A stretch of 64,000 nt of DNA from DASQHW01 sp038238245 (GTDB lineage Bacteria; Actinomycetota; Acidimicrobiia; IMCC26256; PALSA-610). The notes beneath the pieces are model-generated. The model searched no databases, was not told the DNA's origin, and saw only the letters and a program-made list of their open reading frames with translations. Positions within the stretch are counted from its first letter, which is position 1. Each line of letters starts with the position of its first letter. Below, piece by piece: positions 1-10,018 of this stretch. Position numbers and translations under genes: made by a program. The stretch spans positions 21,927-85,926 of the forward strand of contig JBBRXX010000019.1 in NCBI GenBank assembly GCA_038238245.1, written 5' to 3'.

Positions 1-824
1 CGAGTCAGCAGGGCGTTGTCATAGAGCATCTTCTCGAAGTGGGGGACCAGCCAGAAGTCGTCGGTGGAATAGCGCGCGAAGCCGCCGCCCAGCTGGTCGT
101 GGATGCCACCCGCGGCCATGCCGTCGAGCGTCGTCGTGATCATGTCGCGGGTCTCGTCGGCGCCGTTCCGCACGTAGGCCCGGCACAGGAAGTCGATCGT
201 CATGGCCTGCGGGAACTTCGGCGCGCGTCCGAAGCCTCCGTGCCGTGGTTCGAACTGGGCCTTCACGCCGGCATAGGCCGCAGCCATGAGCTCGGGCGTC
301 AGCGTGGCGCGCGCTTCGGGTCGCAACACGTCCTCGGCGATGGCCGCGGTGAGTTGCTCGCTCTGTTGCAGCACTTCCTCCCGCCGGTCGCGCCACGCCT
401 CGGACACCGCTTCACAGACGTGGCGGAACGAGGGCATGCCATGCCGTTCCTCGGACGGAAAGTACGTGCCCGCATAGAACGGCCGGCCGTCGGGCGCGCA
501 CCAGACGCTCATCGGCCAGCCTCCGCGTCCCGTCAGCGCCTGCACGGATTGCATATAGATCGCGTCGACGTCCGGCCGCTCCTCGCGATCGACCTTGACG
601 TTCACGAACAACTGGTTCATCACCGCCGCGGTTGCGTCGTCCTCGAAGGACTCGTGCGCCATGACGTGACACCAGTGGCACGAGGAGTACCCCACAGAGA
701 GGAACACCGGCACGTCGCGCTCGCGTGCGAGGGCGAACGCCTCGGAGCTCCACGGCATCCACTCCACGGGATTGTCGGCATGCTGCCGCAGATAGGGGCT
801 CGTCTCGTCCGCCAGCTTGTTCAC
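1..824 (-). CDS. DUF255 / YyaL-type thioredoxin-domain protein, 3' end cut off
   Basis: The N-terminal 274 codons are visible and the rest lies beyond the left edge; family members are usually 600-700 residues. From the GTG at 824 the protein opens with the family signature NKLADETSPYLRQHADNPV. It continues into a thioredoxin-like fold with a C-H-W-C redox motif at residues 49-52 (SVGYSSCHWCHVM), then VDREERPDVD. The visible end reads into the helical GGGFARYSTDDFW stretch typical of the (alpha/alpha)6 region. The family is widespread, with homology to mammalian spermatogenesis-associated protein 20; its biochemical role is not settled, so only a redox or sugar-related role can be suggested. 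It is last in a minus-strand run, 21 bases after the C69 peptidase gene. Confidence 0.85.
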   Translation of the reverse strand, partial: MNKLADETSPYLRQHADNPVEWMPWSSEAFALARERDVPVFLSVGYSSCHWCHVMAHESFEDDATAAVMNQLFVNVKVDREERPDVDAIYMQSVQALTGRGGWPMSVWCAPDGRPFYAGTYFPSEERHGMPSFRHVCEAVSEAWRDRREEVLQQSEQLTAAIAEDVLRPEARATLTPELMAAAYAGVKAQFEPRHGGFGRAPKFPQAMTIDFLCRAYVRNGADETRDMITTTLDGMAAGGIHDQLGGGFARYSTDDFWLVPHFEKMLYDNALLT

Positions 825-845
825 GCTGCGACGGTACCCGCCTCC

Positions 846-1967
846 TCAGACGCCCAGCCGATCGAGGGCGATGTCGACCGACGCGTATGCCGCCGCGACG
901 CATGCTTCGAGCGCGCCCCGACGACCGCTCGCGTACGCGTCGTCCGCGACCGCCCAGAGCTCGTCCTCCACCGGAGCGAGCACCGCCCGCACTCGTTCGA
1001 GGGCCTCGGGATCGCCGGCAGCGCGATCGCGGAGCCGGGCGAACCGGTGCCACTGCCGCTCCTCGGCGAGCTCCGCAACCACCGCGGGCGGGAACATCGG
1101 GACGTACACGCCGACACACGGGTTGCCGAGGCACGACCACACGCGCGTCGGGCCGCCGTCGGAACGGAGGTCGACGATCATCGACGCGGTGGTCTGCGCG
1201 TGGAAGTCAGGTCGGTGCAGGCAGACCGAGAAGCCGCTGCCGTTCGCGTCGGTGTGATCGCGCAATGTCGCGGCGAGATCGCGCGCGTCCACGAGCGGAC
1301 CCCGGGCCACGCATGTGCGAGTGACGGCGAGACGGTGATCGGCCCGCGTGGTCGGCACCTGAGCCAGGCGCCGCTCGTCGAAGTTCGTGCCCGGCGCGAC
1401 ATCACGCGACGCGCGTGTCCAGTCCGTCGACAGGCTCACCCGGTTCGAGATCGATGTGCCGTCGCCGGCGGGCTTCGCCACCCACGTGCGGTTGCTCGTC
1501 TCGACGACCCATGCGCCGCGGGCATCGGCGAGCAGGAACGAAGAGAAGTAGGGCTCGTCGTCGAACGGTTCCCCGGAGCCGCCCTGGCCGTAGGTCTCGA
1601 CCAGCGACGTGCAAAGTTCGAGCGCGTCGTCGGCTGTCCGCGCCCGTTCGAGGACGAGTCGCACGACGTCCATGCCGAGCAGGGCCGGTGGCAGCGGACG
1701 CGGGGAGTCGACCGTGAAGATCTTCTCGTTGCCGATCGTGACGCCGTGGTCATTGACGCCGTGCTCACATCCCCACAGCCAGGTCGGTCGCGAGCCGAGA
1801 AACGCGCTCGCATCGGCATCGGGAACCGTGAGGTACTGGGTCGTCACCTCGCCGGCCGCGGCTCTGCGCCCATGCCACTCGAGCACCTGCGCCTCGGCGG
1901 GATGACGATCGGAGTTCTTGGCGAACCACATGCCGCCGCCGTGGCGGACGCAGAGGGTGTCGCACAC
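846..1967 (-). CDS. Peptidase C69 (secernin-like dipeptidase, Ntn hydrolase)
   Basis: This 373-residue protein begins MCDTLCV from a GTG start. Loss of the initiator Met exposes Cys2, which is the nucleophile in N-terminal-nucleophile hydrolases of the C69/secernin family. Conserved family stretches are visible: FAKNSDR near residue 15, WGCEHGVNDHGVTIGNE around 65-80, and a central block with WVVETSNRTWVAK. It has no signal peptide, so it is presumably a cytoplasmic dipeptidase or a related amidohydrolase. The start lies 5 bases after the stop of the upstream M2-type metallopeptidase, so the two peptidases are probably co-transcribed. The substrate cannot be told from sequence. Confidence 0.85.
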   Translation of the reverse strand: MCDTLCVRHGGGMWFAKNSDRHPAEAQVLEWHGRRAAAGEVTTQYLTVPDADASAFLGSRPTWLWGCEHGVNDHGVTIGNEKIFTVDSPRPLPPALLGMDVVRLVLERARTADDALELCTSLVETYGQGGSGEPFDDEPYFSSFLLADARGAWVVETSNRTWVAKPAGDGTSISNRVSLSTDWTRASRDVAPGTNFDERRLAQVPTTRADHRLAVTRTCVARGPLVDARDLAATLRDHTDANGSGFSVCLHRPDFHAQTTASMIVDLRSDGGPTRVWSCLGNPCVGVYVPMFPPAVVAELAEERQWHRFARLRDRAAGDPEALERVRAVLAPVEDELWAVADDAYASGRRGALEACVAAAYASVDIALDRLGV

Positions 1968-1972
1968 GTGTG

Positions 1973-3544
1973 TCAGCGGGCGAGGTCACGTGCGAGCGCG
2001 GCCGGTGTGAGCGGCGTGCCCGTCGCGCGTTCGATCAAGTGGTCCCAACGCAACGATGCGCCCGGCGCGAAGACGCGCGCCGCGAGGAACTCGCCCGCGT
2101 CCTTGCGATTCACGAGGCTTCCCACGGTGGCAGTGAGCTGGGAGGCGACCAGCTCACCGAACAGGTAGTTGTGGTAGTAGACGGGCGCCACGGTGACGTG
2201 GATCTTGGCCGCCCAGTCGGGCGCGTTGCGATCGTCGGGCCGGCGCAGGAGCTGGAAGCGTTCGACGAGGTCCCACCAGCGCTCGTCGTGCGGCCCGTCC
2301 GGGTTCGCATAGAGGCCGCGCTCGAAATGCGTCATCACCAGCACCCACCGGGCAAAGATCAACAGCGCGGCGCGACGCCCGGCCTGCAATCGTGGCGCGA
2401 GCTCGTCGACCGTCGACTCGGGCAGCCGCGCGACCTCTCGAAGCCACTCCGGTTCGTGCACCATTCGGCCACAGCGCATCGCGATGCCCTCGGTCAGGCA
2501 CAGGTGCATCGTACGGAGCAACCACGGAAGCTCGCGGTCGACGCCGTCGAAGTACACCGCGTGACCGAACTCGTGCAACATCGTCTCGGCCCAACGCGCT
2601 CCGGGCACGTTGTTGCTGAGGACGCGCACGTCACCCGCCCGGTCCACGTCGATGCAGAACGCGTGCTGGATCTTCCGGTCGCGCGGCACGAGATCACTGC
2701 GGCCGAGCACACCGCGCACATCGAGGCCCATGCCGTCGAACGTGCGGAGTGTGAGCTCGTCCAGGCTCGCGTCGACGAGATACGGGTCGAGGTCGACGCC
2801 GGCCGCCTGGGGCACGTCCTGGAAGAACGGGTCGTCGTAGTGCCAGGGCCGCAACTCGTCCGTCGCGAGACCAAAGCGGGTTGCAAGGACGTCGTCGAGC
2901 TCGGCCTTCATCACACGGAACGGCTCGCGCGTGATGAGGTCGACCTCTTCGAGGGTTGCGAACAGCCGCTTCTCGTCATACTCGGTCGTTGCAAGTGCCA
3001 TCGCGAAGTGGTCGCGGTAGCCCAGGCGGCGCGCGGCGTCGTTGCGGAGACGGGCCAGCTCGCGCACGTCGCGCGCAATCTCGGCCCCGACGGTCTTCGA
3101 TGCCTCCCACGCGGCCCGCCGGTGCGCCGTGTCGTCGCTCTTGCGCAGCACGGCGAGGATCGCGTTGTCGTCGACGGGCTCGCCGTCGATGGAGCCACGG
3201 TGGCGCGCGAAGCGCGACTCGATCGACGACTGCTCGTCGATGATGCGGCGCCGCAGCTCCGGGTCCACCTGGTGGGGGATGTGCGCCTCCTCGAGCACCG
3301 CGAGGGCGCGGGCGGTCACCGCGTCGAGCCCTTTCTCGGCACGCGCGCCCCGGATCGCGGCGAACGTGTCGGCGTCGGCGAGCGCGTCGGACATCGCGAC
3401 GTCGGCATCGGCGCGTCGGCGTTGCGTCTCCTCTGACGCGTCGACGTTCGCATTCCACCACGCATGGTTCGCGGCGGTCTCCAGCGGTCGTAGGCGAGCG
3501 TCGCATGCCTCGACGAGCGCGTGGGGAGTCACGCGGCCGGACAT
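1973..3544 (-). CDS. M2-type (ACE-like) zinc metallopeptidase
   Basis: A 523-residue gluzincin-type metallopeptidase. HEFGH at residues 324-328 supplies two zinc ligands and the catalytic Glu. A third ligand, Glu352 in LTEGIAM, lies 28 residues after the first His, the same spacing as in angiotensin-converting enzyme, so the M2 family fits better than M3. The N-terminal 300 residues are helical and lack a signal peptide, indicating a cytoplasmic enzyme, probably a dipeptidyl carboxypeptidase or an oligopeptidase. I chose the ATG at 3544 because the longer open frame upstream only shadows the preceding membrane-protein gene. It sits 44 bases after that gene and 5 bases before the C69 peptidase. 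Confidence 0.85.
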   Translation of the reverse strand: MSGRVTPHALVEACDARLRPLETAANHAWWNANVDASEETQRRRADADVAMSDALADADTFAAIRGARAEKGLDAVTARALAVLEEAHIPHQVDPELRRRIIDEQSSIESRFARHRGSIDGEPVDDNAILAVLRKSDDTAHRRAAWEASKTVGAEIARDVRELARLRNDAARRLGYRDHFAMALATTEYDEKRLFATLEEVDLITREPFRVMKAELDDVLATRFGLATDELRPWHYDDPFFQDVPQAAGVDLDPYLVDASLDELTLRTFDGMGLDVRGVLGRSDLVPRDRKIQHAFCIDVDRAGDVRVLSNNVPGARWAETMLHEFGHAVYFDGVDRELPWLLRTMHLCLTEGIAMRCGRMVHEPEWLREVARLPESTVDELAPRLQAGRRAALLIFARWVLVMTHFERGLYANPDGPHDERWWDLVERFQLLRRPDDRNAPDWAAKIHVTVAPVYYHNYLFGELVASQLTATVGSLVNRKDAGEFLAARVFAPGASLRWDHLIERATGTPLTPAALARDLAR

Positions 3545-3588
3545 TATCCGGCGGCCGTCGTCAGCGCCGCCCTCCCGTCTCGGATCGT

Positions 3589-3951
3589 TCAGCGAAACCA
3601 GATGCGCTGGTAGTCGCGGCTCATGGGATGCAGGAGGAGCGCGACGAGCGCGGCGTCGAACATGAACGAGAACAGCGGGCCGAACGTGGTGAACGTCGAA
3701 GCGCCGAACAGCGCGAGCAGCGCGAGCACCTGCGCGATCGCGGCGGCGACGGCGAGCCCGTATCCCCACTTCTTCTCGTTCGCGATGCCGAATCCACCGG
3801 CGGCCAAGCCAACGATGATGAACAACGCCACGATCAGAGATCGCGAGGCGACCCCGAACAGCAGCCCGAACACGGCCTCGATGTAACACAAGATGACGGC
3901 CGACTGGAGGGTCTGGGGCTGATGCGGGTTGAACCACCGGTGCTCGTTCAC
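3589..3951 (-). CDS. Small multi-pass membrane protein of unknown function
   Basis: A 120-residue protein that I do not recognise. It has about four hydrophobic segments: residues 17-32 (AVILCYIEAVFGLLFG), 37-55, 62-82 and 88-106. The ends are short and polar, and the C-terminus is basic (SRDYQRIWFR). The ATG overlaps the rlmN stop by four bases (ATGA), so it is translationally coupled to rlmN in the mshD-rlmN operon. No catalytic motif is visible. Confidence 0.75.
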   Translation of the reverse strand: MNEHRWFNPHQPQTLQSAVILCYIEAVFGLLFGVASRSLIVALFIIVGLAAGGFGIANEKKWGYGLAVAAAIAQVLALLALFGASTFTTFGPLFSFMFDAALVALLLHPMSRDYQRIWFR

Positions 3952-5006
3952 GGGGTCATTCTCGCGGATCTTTCGGTGCCCGTCGGACCCCGGTGCGATC
4001 GGGCGCGAAGTTGACCGCAGGCGGCGTCGATGCTGATGCCGCGATTGCGGCGAACGCTCGCTTCGACACCCCGCTCCCGCAGGCGGCGGGCGAAAGCCTC
4101 GATGCGGTCGGGAACGGCCGCGTGGCCGCCGTATCCGCTCGTCGAGTTGAGCGGGATCAGGTTCACGTGCGCACCGCCCCGCATGCCGGCGAGCCGCGCT
4201 GCCAGCACGTCGGCCTGGTCAGGGGCGTCGTTGACGCCGTCGATGCACGCGTACTCGAAGGTCACGCGCCGCCCCTTCCGGTCCGCGTAGGCGCGCGCCG
4301 CATCGAGGACGTCGGCGATGGGGTAGCCGCGATTCAGGGGCACGAGCTGTTCCCGGAGCGCATCGTCGGGGGCGTGCAGCGACACCGCCAGCGTCACCGG
4401 GAGGTCGAATGCCGCCAGCCGCTCCATACCGGGCACGACCCCGACCGTCGAGACGGTGATGTGGCGGGCCGAGAGGCCGACGTCCTCGTGCAATCGTGTG
4501 CACGCACCGAGCACGGGATCGACGTTGGCAAGGGGCTCGCCCATGCCCATGAACACGACGTTCGAGATCCGTTGCGGCGACGCGTGCTGGGCGCGCAGCA
4601 CCTGCTCGACGATCTCGCCGACGTCGAGGTGCCGCTCGAAACCGGCCTGGCCGGTGGCGCAGAACGTACAGCCCATCGCGCAGCCGGCTTGCGACGAGAC
4701 ACACACGGTCGCGCGGTTCGGGTATCGCATCAACACGGTCTCGACCTGCGCGCCGTCCACCGCGCGCCACAACCACTTCGTCGTCGTGCCACGCTCGCTC
4801 TGTTGCTCGGTCTCCACGTCGAACGCCAGCGGCAGGTCTTCGGCGAGGCGAGTGCGCAGGGCGAGCGGAACGTTCGTGAGCAGCTCGAGCGGACGCCGTT
4901 GGTCGTAGAGCCCCTCGTGCAGCTGGCGCGCGCGATACGCGGGTTCGCCGAGGTCTGCGACCAGTTGCGCGAGCTCGGCGCGCGATGCGGCATAGCGGGA
5001 CGTCAT
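3948..5006 (-). CDS. rlmN: Dual-specificity 23S rRNA/tRNA adenine-C2 methyltransferase RlmN
   Basis: A 352-residue radical-SAM enzyme that methylates C2 of A2503 in 23S rRNA, and of A37 in some tRNAs. The iron-sulfur cluster cysteines are C109-x3-C113-x2-C116 (GCAMGCTFCATGQ). The methyl-carrying Cys of the family is C330 in the C-terminal AACGQL motif. GMGEPLANVD and SLHAPDDALREQLVPLNR are further family signatures. The ATG at 5006 overlaps the mshD stop (ATGA), and the stop overlaps the next start, so the genes are tightly coupled. The longer open frame upstream is mshD in another frame. Confidence 0.95.
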   Translation of the reverse strand: MTSRYAASRAELAQLVADLGEPAYRARQLHEGLYDQRRPLELLTNVPLALRTRLAEDLPLAFDVETEQQSERGTTTKWLWRAVDGAQVETVLMRYPNRATVCVSSQAGCAMGCTFCATGQAGFERHLDVGEIVEQVLRAQHASPQRISNVVFMGMGEPLANVDPVLGACTRLHEDVGLSARHITVSTVGVVPGMERLAAFDLPVTLAVSLHAPDDALREQLVPLNRGYPIADVLDAARAYADRKGRRVTFEYACIDGVNDAPDQADVLAARLAGMRGGAHVNLIPLNSTSGYGGHAAVPDRIEAFARRLRERGVEASVRRNRGISIDAACGQLRARSHRGPTGTERSARMTP

Positions 5007-5923
5007 GTGGATCGGACCTCGCATTCGTACGCCCGGTCCGTGCGGTGCACGGTGAAGCCCAGTGACTCGTAGAGATGCAGCGCACCGGTGTTGTCGGCGG
5101 CGCAGAACAGCGAGCCGGTCTCGACGCCGCGCTGTTGGACCGCGTCGAGTCCGGCGATCGCAAGGGCACGGCCCAGGCCGCTGCCCTGCATGCGCGGGTC
5201 GACGCCGACCACGAAGATCTCTCCGAGGCGGGGGTCGTGGCCGTGCGCCCCGTGGATCTTCATCCAGTTGAAGCCCGCGAGGCCCTTGGCGTCGAACGCG
5301 AGGAGGAACAACGCCGGGTCGAACCAGGGCTCGGTCATGCGGCGGTCGAGTGTCTCCGCGACCCATCCGCCCTGCTCGGCGTGGTTCGCGAACGCCCGGT
5401 TGTTGACATCCAGCCACGCCTGCTCGTCGCGGCCGGGCGCGAACGGACGCACGTCGATGCCCGGCGGCCACCGCGGCGGTTCGGAAAGTGGAAGCGGCAC
5501 GCGCATCTCGAACAGGTCGCGGTCGGGCCGCAGACCTGTCGTTCGAAGCTCGTCGTCGTCATTCGCGTGCGCGCCCAACACCCAGAGGACCGCGCGGCCA
5601 CCGCCGTGCTGCGCAACGTGCGCGAGCGCGGCGTCGAGCAAGGTACGGCGGAGGACACCGTCGCGTGCGCCGGGCGCGAGGGTGATCCCGAGCGCCCAGT
5701 GGCGCGCGGAGAAGTTGTCGCTGCGCGCGACGTGCGCGTACGCGAGGTCGTCGACGAGGAAGCCGGCCGAGTCCGCTTGCGGGTCGTCGAGATCACGCCA
5801 CGCCGCGTCGCCCAGCGATGGGTGACCATCGAGCGCTTGCGCGGCGTGCTCGATGCCCGCGACGCGCTCACGAATTGCAGCGAACTCCTCGGGAGCAACC
5901 GCGGACACGGGCGGGGACGTCAC
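5003..5923 (-). CDS. mshD: Mycothiol synthase MshD (tandem GNAT)
   Basis: A 306-residue protein of two GNAT acetyltransferase domains. It transfers acetyl from acetyl-CoA to Cys-GlcN-Ins, the last step of mycothiol synthesis. The C-terminal active GNAT domain carries the signature GEIFVVGVDPRMQGSGLG followed by LYESLGFTVHRTDRAY. The N-terminal domain is more degenerate, as is usual. Its presence places the organism among mycothiol-making actinobacteria. The GTG at 5923 is preferred over the GTG at 5929 because it lies seven bases after a TACCCT -10 box on the minus strand, the leaderless pattern seen elsewhere in this window. It is divergent from nth. Confidence 0.88.
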   Translation of the reverse strand: MTSPPVSAVAPEEFAAIRERVAGIEHAAQALDGHPSLGDAAWRDLDDPQADSAGFLVDDLAYAHVARSDNFSARHWALGITLAPGARDGVLRRTLLDAALAHVAQHGGGRAVLWVLGAHANDDDELRTTGLRPDRDLFEMRVPLPLSEPPRWPPGIDVRPFAPGRDEQAWLDVNNRAFANHAEQGGWVAETLDRRMTEPWFDPALFLLAFDAKGLAGFNWMKIHGAHGHDPRLGEIFVVGVDPRMQGSGLGRALAIAGLDAVQQRGVETGSLFCAADNTGALHLYESLGFTVHRTDRAYECEVRST

Positions 5924-5930
5924 ACGCACG

Positions 5931-5940
5931 AGGGTACCGT
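5931..5940. promoter_or_regulatory. Overlapping divergent promoters of mshD and nth
   Basis: A GGTACC palindrome (5933-5938) holds two -10-like boxes back to back. TACCGT (5935-5940, plus) is followed by six bases and the nth ATG. TACCCT (5936-5931, minus) is followed by seven bases and the mshD GTG at 5923. Neither start has a Shine-Dalgarno sequence, so both transcripts are inferred to be leaderless. The two promoters cannot both be occupied by RNA polymerase at once. Confidence 0.45.
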
Positions 5941-5946
5941 GACGGT

Positions 5947-6594
5947 ATGGCTCGTCCCCGCGGCGCCAAGGCGCGCGCCACCGCCGTCGTCGCGCTGCTG
6001 AAGGAGCTCTATCCCGTCGCGCGCTGCGCGCTGCAGCATTCCAATGCATACGAGCTCCTCGTCGCGACGATCCTCTCGGCGCAGACCACCGACGAACGCG
6101 TGAACATGGTGACGCCCGCGCTGTTCGCGAAGTACCCGACGCCGGCCGACCTCGCGCACGCCGACCCCACCGAGCTCGAGACGGTGATCCAATCGACGGG
6201 GTTCTTCCGGTCGAAGGCGAAGAACCTCATCGGCATGGCGCAGGCGGTCGAGTCACGGTTCGGGGGCAAGATCCCCATCGAGCTCTCCGACTTCGTGACG
6301 CTGCCGGGCGTCGGTCGCAAGACGGGCAACGTGGTGCGTTCGGTGTGGTTCCACGAGCCCGGGCTCCCGGTCGACACGCATGTCACCCGGCTCGCGGCGC
6401 GGCTCAAGCTCACCGACGAGACCGATCCGGTGAAGATCGAGCACGACCTCGGTGTGCTCGTACCACCGGAGGAGTGGGGCGACCTGTCGTTGCGGCTCAT
6501 CGAGCACGGCCGCAAAATCTGCCACGCCCGCCACCCGCGCTGCGGCGAGTGCGCGCTCGCCGGCATCTGCCCGTCGGCCGGCAAGATCCCGTAG
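5947..6594 (+). CDS. nth: Endonuclease III (DNA glycosylase / AP lyase)
   Basis: A 215-residue base-excision repair enzyme removing oxidised pyrimidines. The helix-hairpin-helix LPGVGRKTGN spans residues 119-128 with the catalytic Lys125. The catalytic Asp143 lies in LPVDTHVTRLA. The 4Fe-4S loop is complete at the C-terminus with C-x6-C-x2-C-x5-C spacing (CHARHPRCGECALAGIC). The ATG at 5947 fits both family length and the leaderless promoter TACCGT. The longer upstream reading frame shadows mshD. It is followed by a tandem inverted-repeat block. Confidence 0.95.
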   Translation: MARPRGAKARATAVVALLKELYPVARCALQHSNAYELLVATILSAQTTDERVNMVTPALFAKYPTPADLAHADPTELETVIQSTGFFRSKAKNLIGMAQAVESRFGGKIPIELSDFVTLPGVGRKTGNVVRSVWFHEPGLPVDTHVTRLAARLKLTDETDPVKIEHDLGVLVPPEEWGDLSLRLIEHGRKICHARHPRCGECALAGICPSAGKIP

Positions 6595-6607
6595 CAGAAG
6601 AAGTGTT

Positions 6608-6724
6608 CCATCAGATTGGACGCTCAGCCCGCCTCTGGCGGCCTGACGCGCCAATCACCGCGGACCTGCCCGGCTGTTTGGACGCTCAGCCCGCCTCTGG
6701 CGGGCTGACGCGCCAATCTGATGG
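6608..6724. repeat. Tandem 41-base hairpin repeats within a 12-bp inverted repeat
   Basis: Two 41-base direct repeats at 6616-6656 and 6678-6718 (62-base period) differ at one position. Each folds into a hairpin; the second has a perfect 9-bp stem CAGCCCGCC / GGCGGGCTG (6687-6695, 6699-6707) with loop TCT. The whole block is bounded by a perfect 12-bp inverted repeat, CCATCAGATTGG (6608-6619) and CCAATCTGATGG (6713-6724). It lies between convergent genes, nth and the 69-residue ORF, so a bidirectional terminator is the simplest reading. The nested symmetry would also suit a palindromic mobile or REP-like unit. Confidence 0.8.
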
Positions 6725-6744
6725 ACGTCACGACGGCTGGACGC

Positions 6745-6954
6745 TTACCCCGGGAGCTGATCGAGGAGCGCGGAGGCGCGGTCGAGGGAGCGGCGTGCGG
6801 TCGCGAGCGCTCGTTCGGTCGCGAACAGCTCGCTCGCCACGGCCGAGTCCGGGGTGTCGCCGTAGCGCTCCGCGAGATCGGTGACGCGGCGTGAGAGCTC
6901 GTCGACCTGGGTCTGGATGCTCGACAGCGTCGCGAGGTCGCTCGACGTGCTCAC
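6745..6954 (-). CDS. Small coiled-coil hypothetical protein
   Basis: A 69-residue protein from a GTG start. It is rich in Ala, Leu, Arg, Glu and Asp with heptad-like spacing (IQTQVDELSRRVTDLAERYG), suggesting a short coiled coil. No family is recognised. It is divergent from hisD and convergent with nth. It is probably real because it is the only sensible frame in the interval and has coding-like third-position bias, but its role is unknown. Confidence 0.55.
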   Translation of the reverse strand: MSTSSDLATLSSIQTQVDELSRRVTDLAERYGDTPDSAVASELFATERALATARRSLDRASALLDQLPG

Positions 6955-7032
6955 GCGGGGGAGTGTGCCACAGGCCGTCGCCGTCTAATCGGGGAGACCG
7001 CCACGGATGGGCCGGTACGATTCGTGGTTCCG

Positions 7033-8312
7033 ATGTTGGCCATTGTCGACCTCCGCGGCATTCCCGGCGATCTGCGCGCGGCACTCGCGCGCCCCATAGA
7101 CGCGGGCGACGACGTCGGGGCCGTTGTCGCCGAGATCATCAGTGCGGTGCGGGCGGGGGGCGACGCGGCACTCCGCGAGCTGACCGCCCGCTTCGACGGT
7201 TGCGAGCTCGAAGAGCTCCGGGTCCCGGCGACCGACCTCGCCGACGCGCTGGCACAGGTGACGCCGGCGCTGCGGTCCGCACTCGAGCTCGCCCGCGACC
7301 AGATCGTCGCGTGGCACGAAGCCCAGCGCGAGAAGGAAGCGCGCCACGGGCGGCTCGGGATCGAAGTGCACGAGCGGGTGATCCCGGTCGACCGGGCCGG
7401 GTGTTACGTGCCCGGCGGCCGCGCGCCGCTCGTCTCGTCGGTCCTCATGACCGCCCTCGCGGCCCGGGTCGCGGGCGTGCCGGAGGTGGTGCTGTGTGTC
7501 CCGCCCGGTCCCGACGGCCGGGTCGCGACCGCGATCCTTGCCGCCGCCGAGCTGGCGACCGTCGACGAGGTCTACAGCGTCGGCGGCGCCCAGGCGATCG
7601 CCGCGCTCGCGTACGGCACGGAGACGATCAGGCCCGTCGACGTGATCGTCGGTCCGGGGAACGCGTACGTCGTCGAAGCCAAGCGCCAGGTGTTCGGCGC
7701 CGTCGGTATCGACGGCCTCGCGGGACCATCGGAGGTCGCAATCGTCGCCGACGACACCGTCGACCCGGCGTGGGTCGCCGCTGACCTGCTCGCCCAAGCC
7801 GAGCACGGTCCCGGCGGCGCGGTCGCCGTCATCGTGTGGGATGAGGCGGTGGCCGAGAGGGTCGAGCTCGCGCTCGAAACGTTGCTGTTGACCGCGACCC
7901 GGCGCGTCGACGCGGAGTCGACGCTGACCGCCGGGGGTCGCATCGTGCTGGTCGAGGACGCGCCGCGTGCGATCGACGCCGCCAACGCCATCGCCCCCGA
8001 GCACCTCGAGTTGATGTGCGCGGACGCGCCGTTGCTCGTGCCGCTCGTGCGCAACGCGGGCGCGGTGTTCGTCGGCGCCTACGCCCCGGCGGTCCTGGGT
8101 GACTATCTCGCGGGCACCAACCACGTCCTGCCGACCGGCGGCACGGCTCGCTTCGCGAGCGCGCTGCGCATCGCCGCCTTCCAGAAGCACGTGCACGTCG
8201 TGCACGCCGACGCGGACGCGTTGTCGCGTGTCGCCGACGCGACGCGCATCATCGCCGAAGAAGAAGGATTGTGGGCCCACGCGGACGCGATCCGCTTCCG
8301 GCAGGAGTCTTC

Positions 8313-8316
<4 letters not shown>
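7033..8316 (+). CDS. hisD: Histidinol dehydrogenase HisD
   Basis: A 427-residue enzyme catalysing the last two NAD-dependent oxidations from histidinol to histidine. The family motifs PGGRAPLVSSVLM, GAQAIAALAYGT, VGPGNAYV and DGLAGPSEVAI are all present, as are the zinc-site regions QAEHGP and NHVLPTGGTARF. The ATG at 7033 (MLAIVDLRG) matches usual HisD starts; an in-frame GTG at 7024 is an alternative. A TACGAT box lies at 7016-7021. It is the first gene of the operon, and its stop overlaps the hisC GTG (GTGA). Confidence 0.95.
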
Positions 8317-9424
<1,108 letters not shown>

Positions 9425-9428
<4 letters not shown>

Positions 9429-10018
9429 ACGCGTCAAGGCAGGCGAACCAACGGCGGGAGACGAAGGAGACGACGGTGGCGGTCGCGCTGGTCGTCGACG
9501 GCGGAGGGGCCGCCAAGGTCGACACCGGGATCCCGTTCTTCGACCACATGCTCGAGCAGCTCGGCAAGCACGCCGGTTTCGATCTCGTCATCGACGCCAA
9601 GGGCGACCTCACCGTCGACCTGCACCACACCGTCGAAGACGTCGGCATCGTCCTCGGCGGCACCTTGCGCGAGGCGCTCGCCGACAAGCGCGGTGTTCGC
9701 CGGTTCGCGAACGCGCTCGTCCCGCTGGACGAGGCGCTCGTGCAGGTCGCGGTCGACCTCTCGGGTCGTCCGTTCCTCGTGTACGACGTCGACCCCGTGT
9801 CGGAATGGATCGGCACGTTCGACCCGCAGCTCGCCGAGGAATTCTGGAAGGGCTTCGTCGACGGCGCCCGGCTCACGCTGCACGTGCGCGGCGTGTCGGG
9901 CAAGAACGGCCATCACGTGATCGAGGCGTCGTTCAAAGCCGTGGCGCGCGCGTTGCGTGACGCCGTGAAGATCGAAGGCTCCGACGTCCCGTCCACGAAG
10001 GGCACGTTGTCGTCGTGA
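9425..10018 (+). CDS. hisB: Imidazoleglycerol-phosphate dehydratase HisB
   Basis: A 197-residue monofunctional IGP dehydratase without the N-terminal phosphatase domain of the enterobacterial form. It dehydrates imidazole glycerol phosphate to imidazole-acetol phosphate at a di-manganese site. The metal-binding His and Glu clusters are visible in FFDHMLEQLGKHAGFD, DLHHTVEDVGIVLG and KNGHHVIEASFKA. The ATG overlaps the hisC stop (ATGA), and the stop overlaps the hisH GTG. Confidence 0.95.

Noticed and set aside
39..2168. 709-codon plus-strand open frame
   Set aside because: It lies opposite the DUF255 and C69 genes, is His/Arg/Val-rich and has no domain; it is an antisense shadow produced by high GC.
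3545..3937. N-terminal extension of the M2-type peptidase
   Set aside because: The extra residues are Arg-rich and antiparallel to normal composition; they shadow the 120-residue membrane protein gene.
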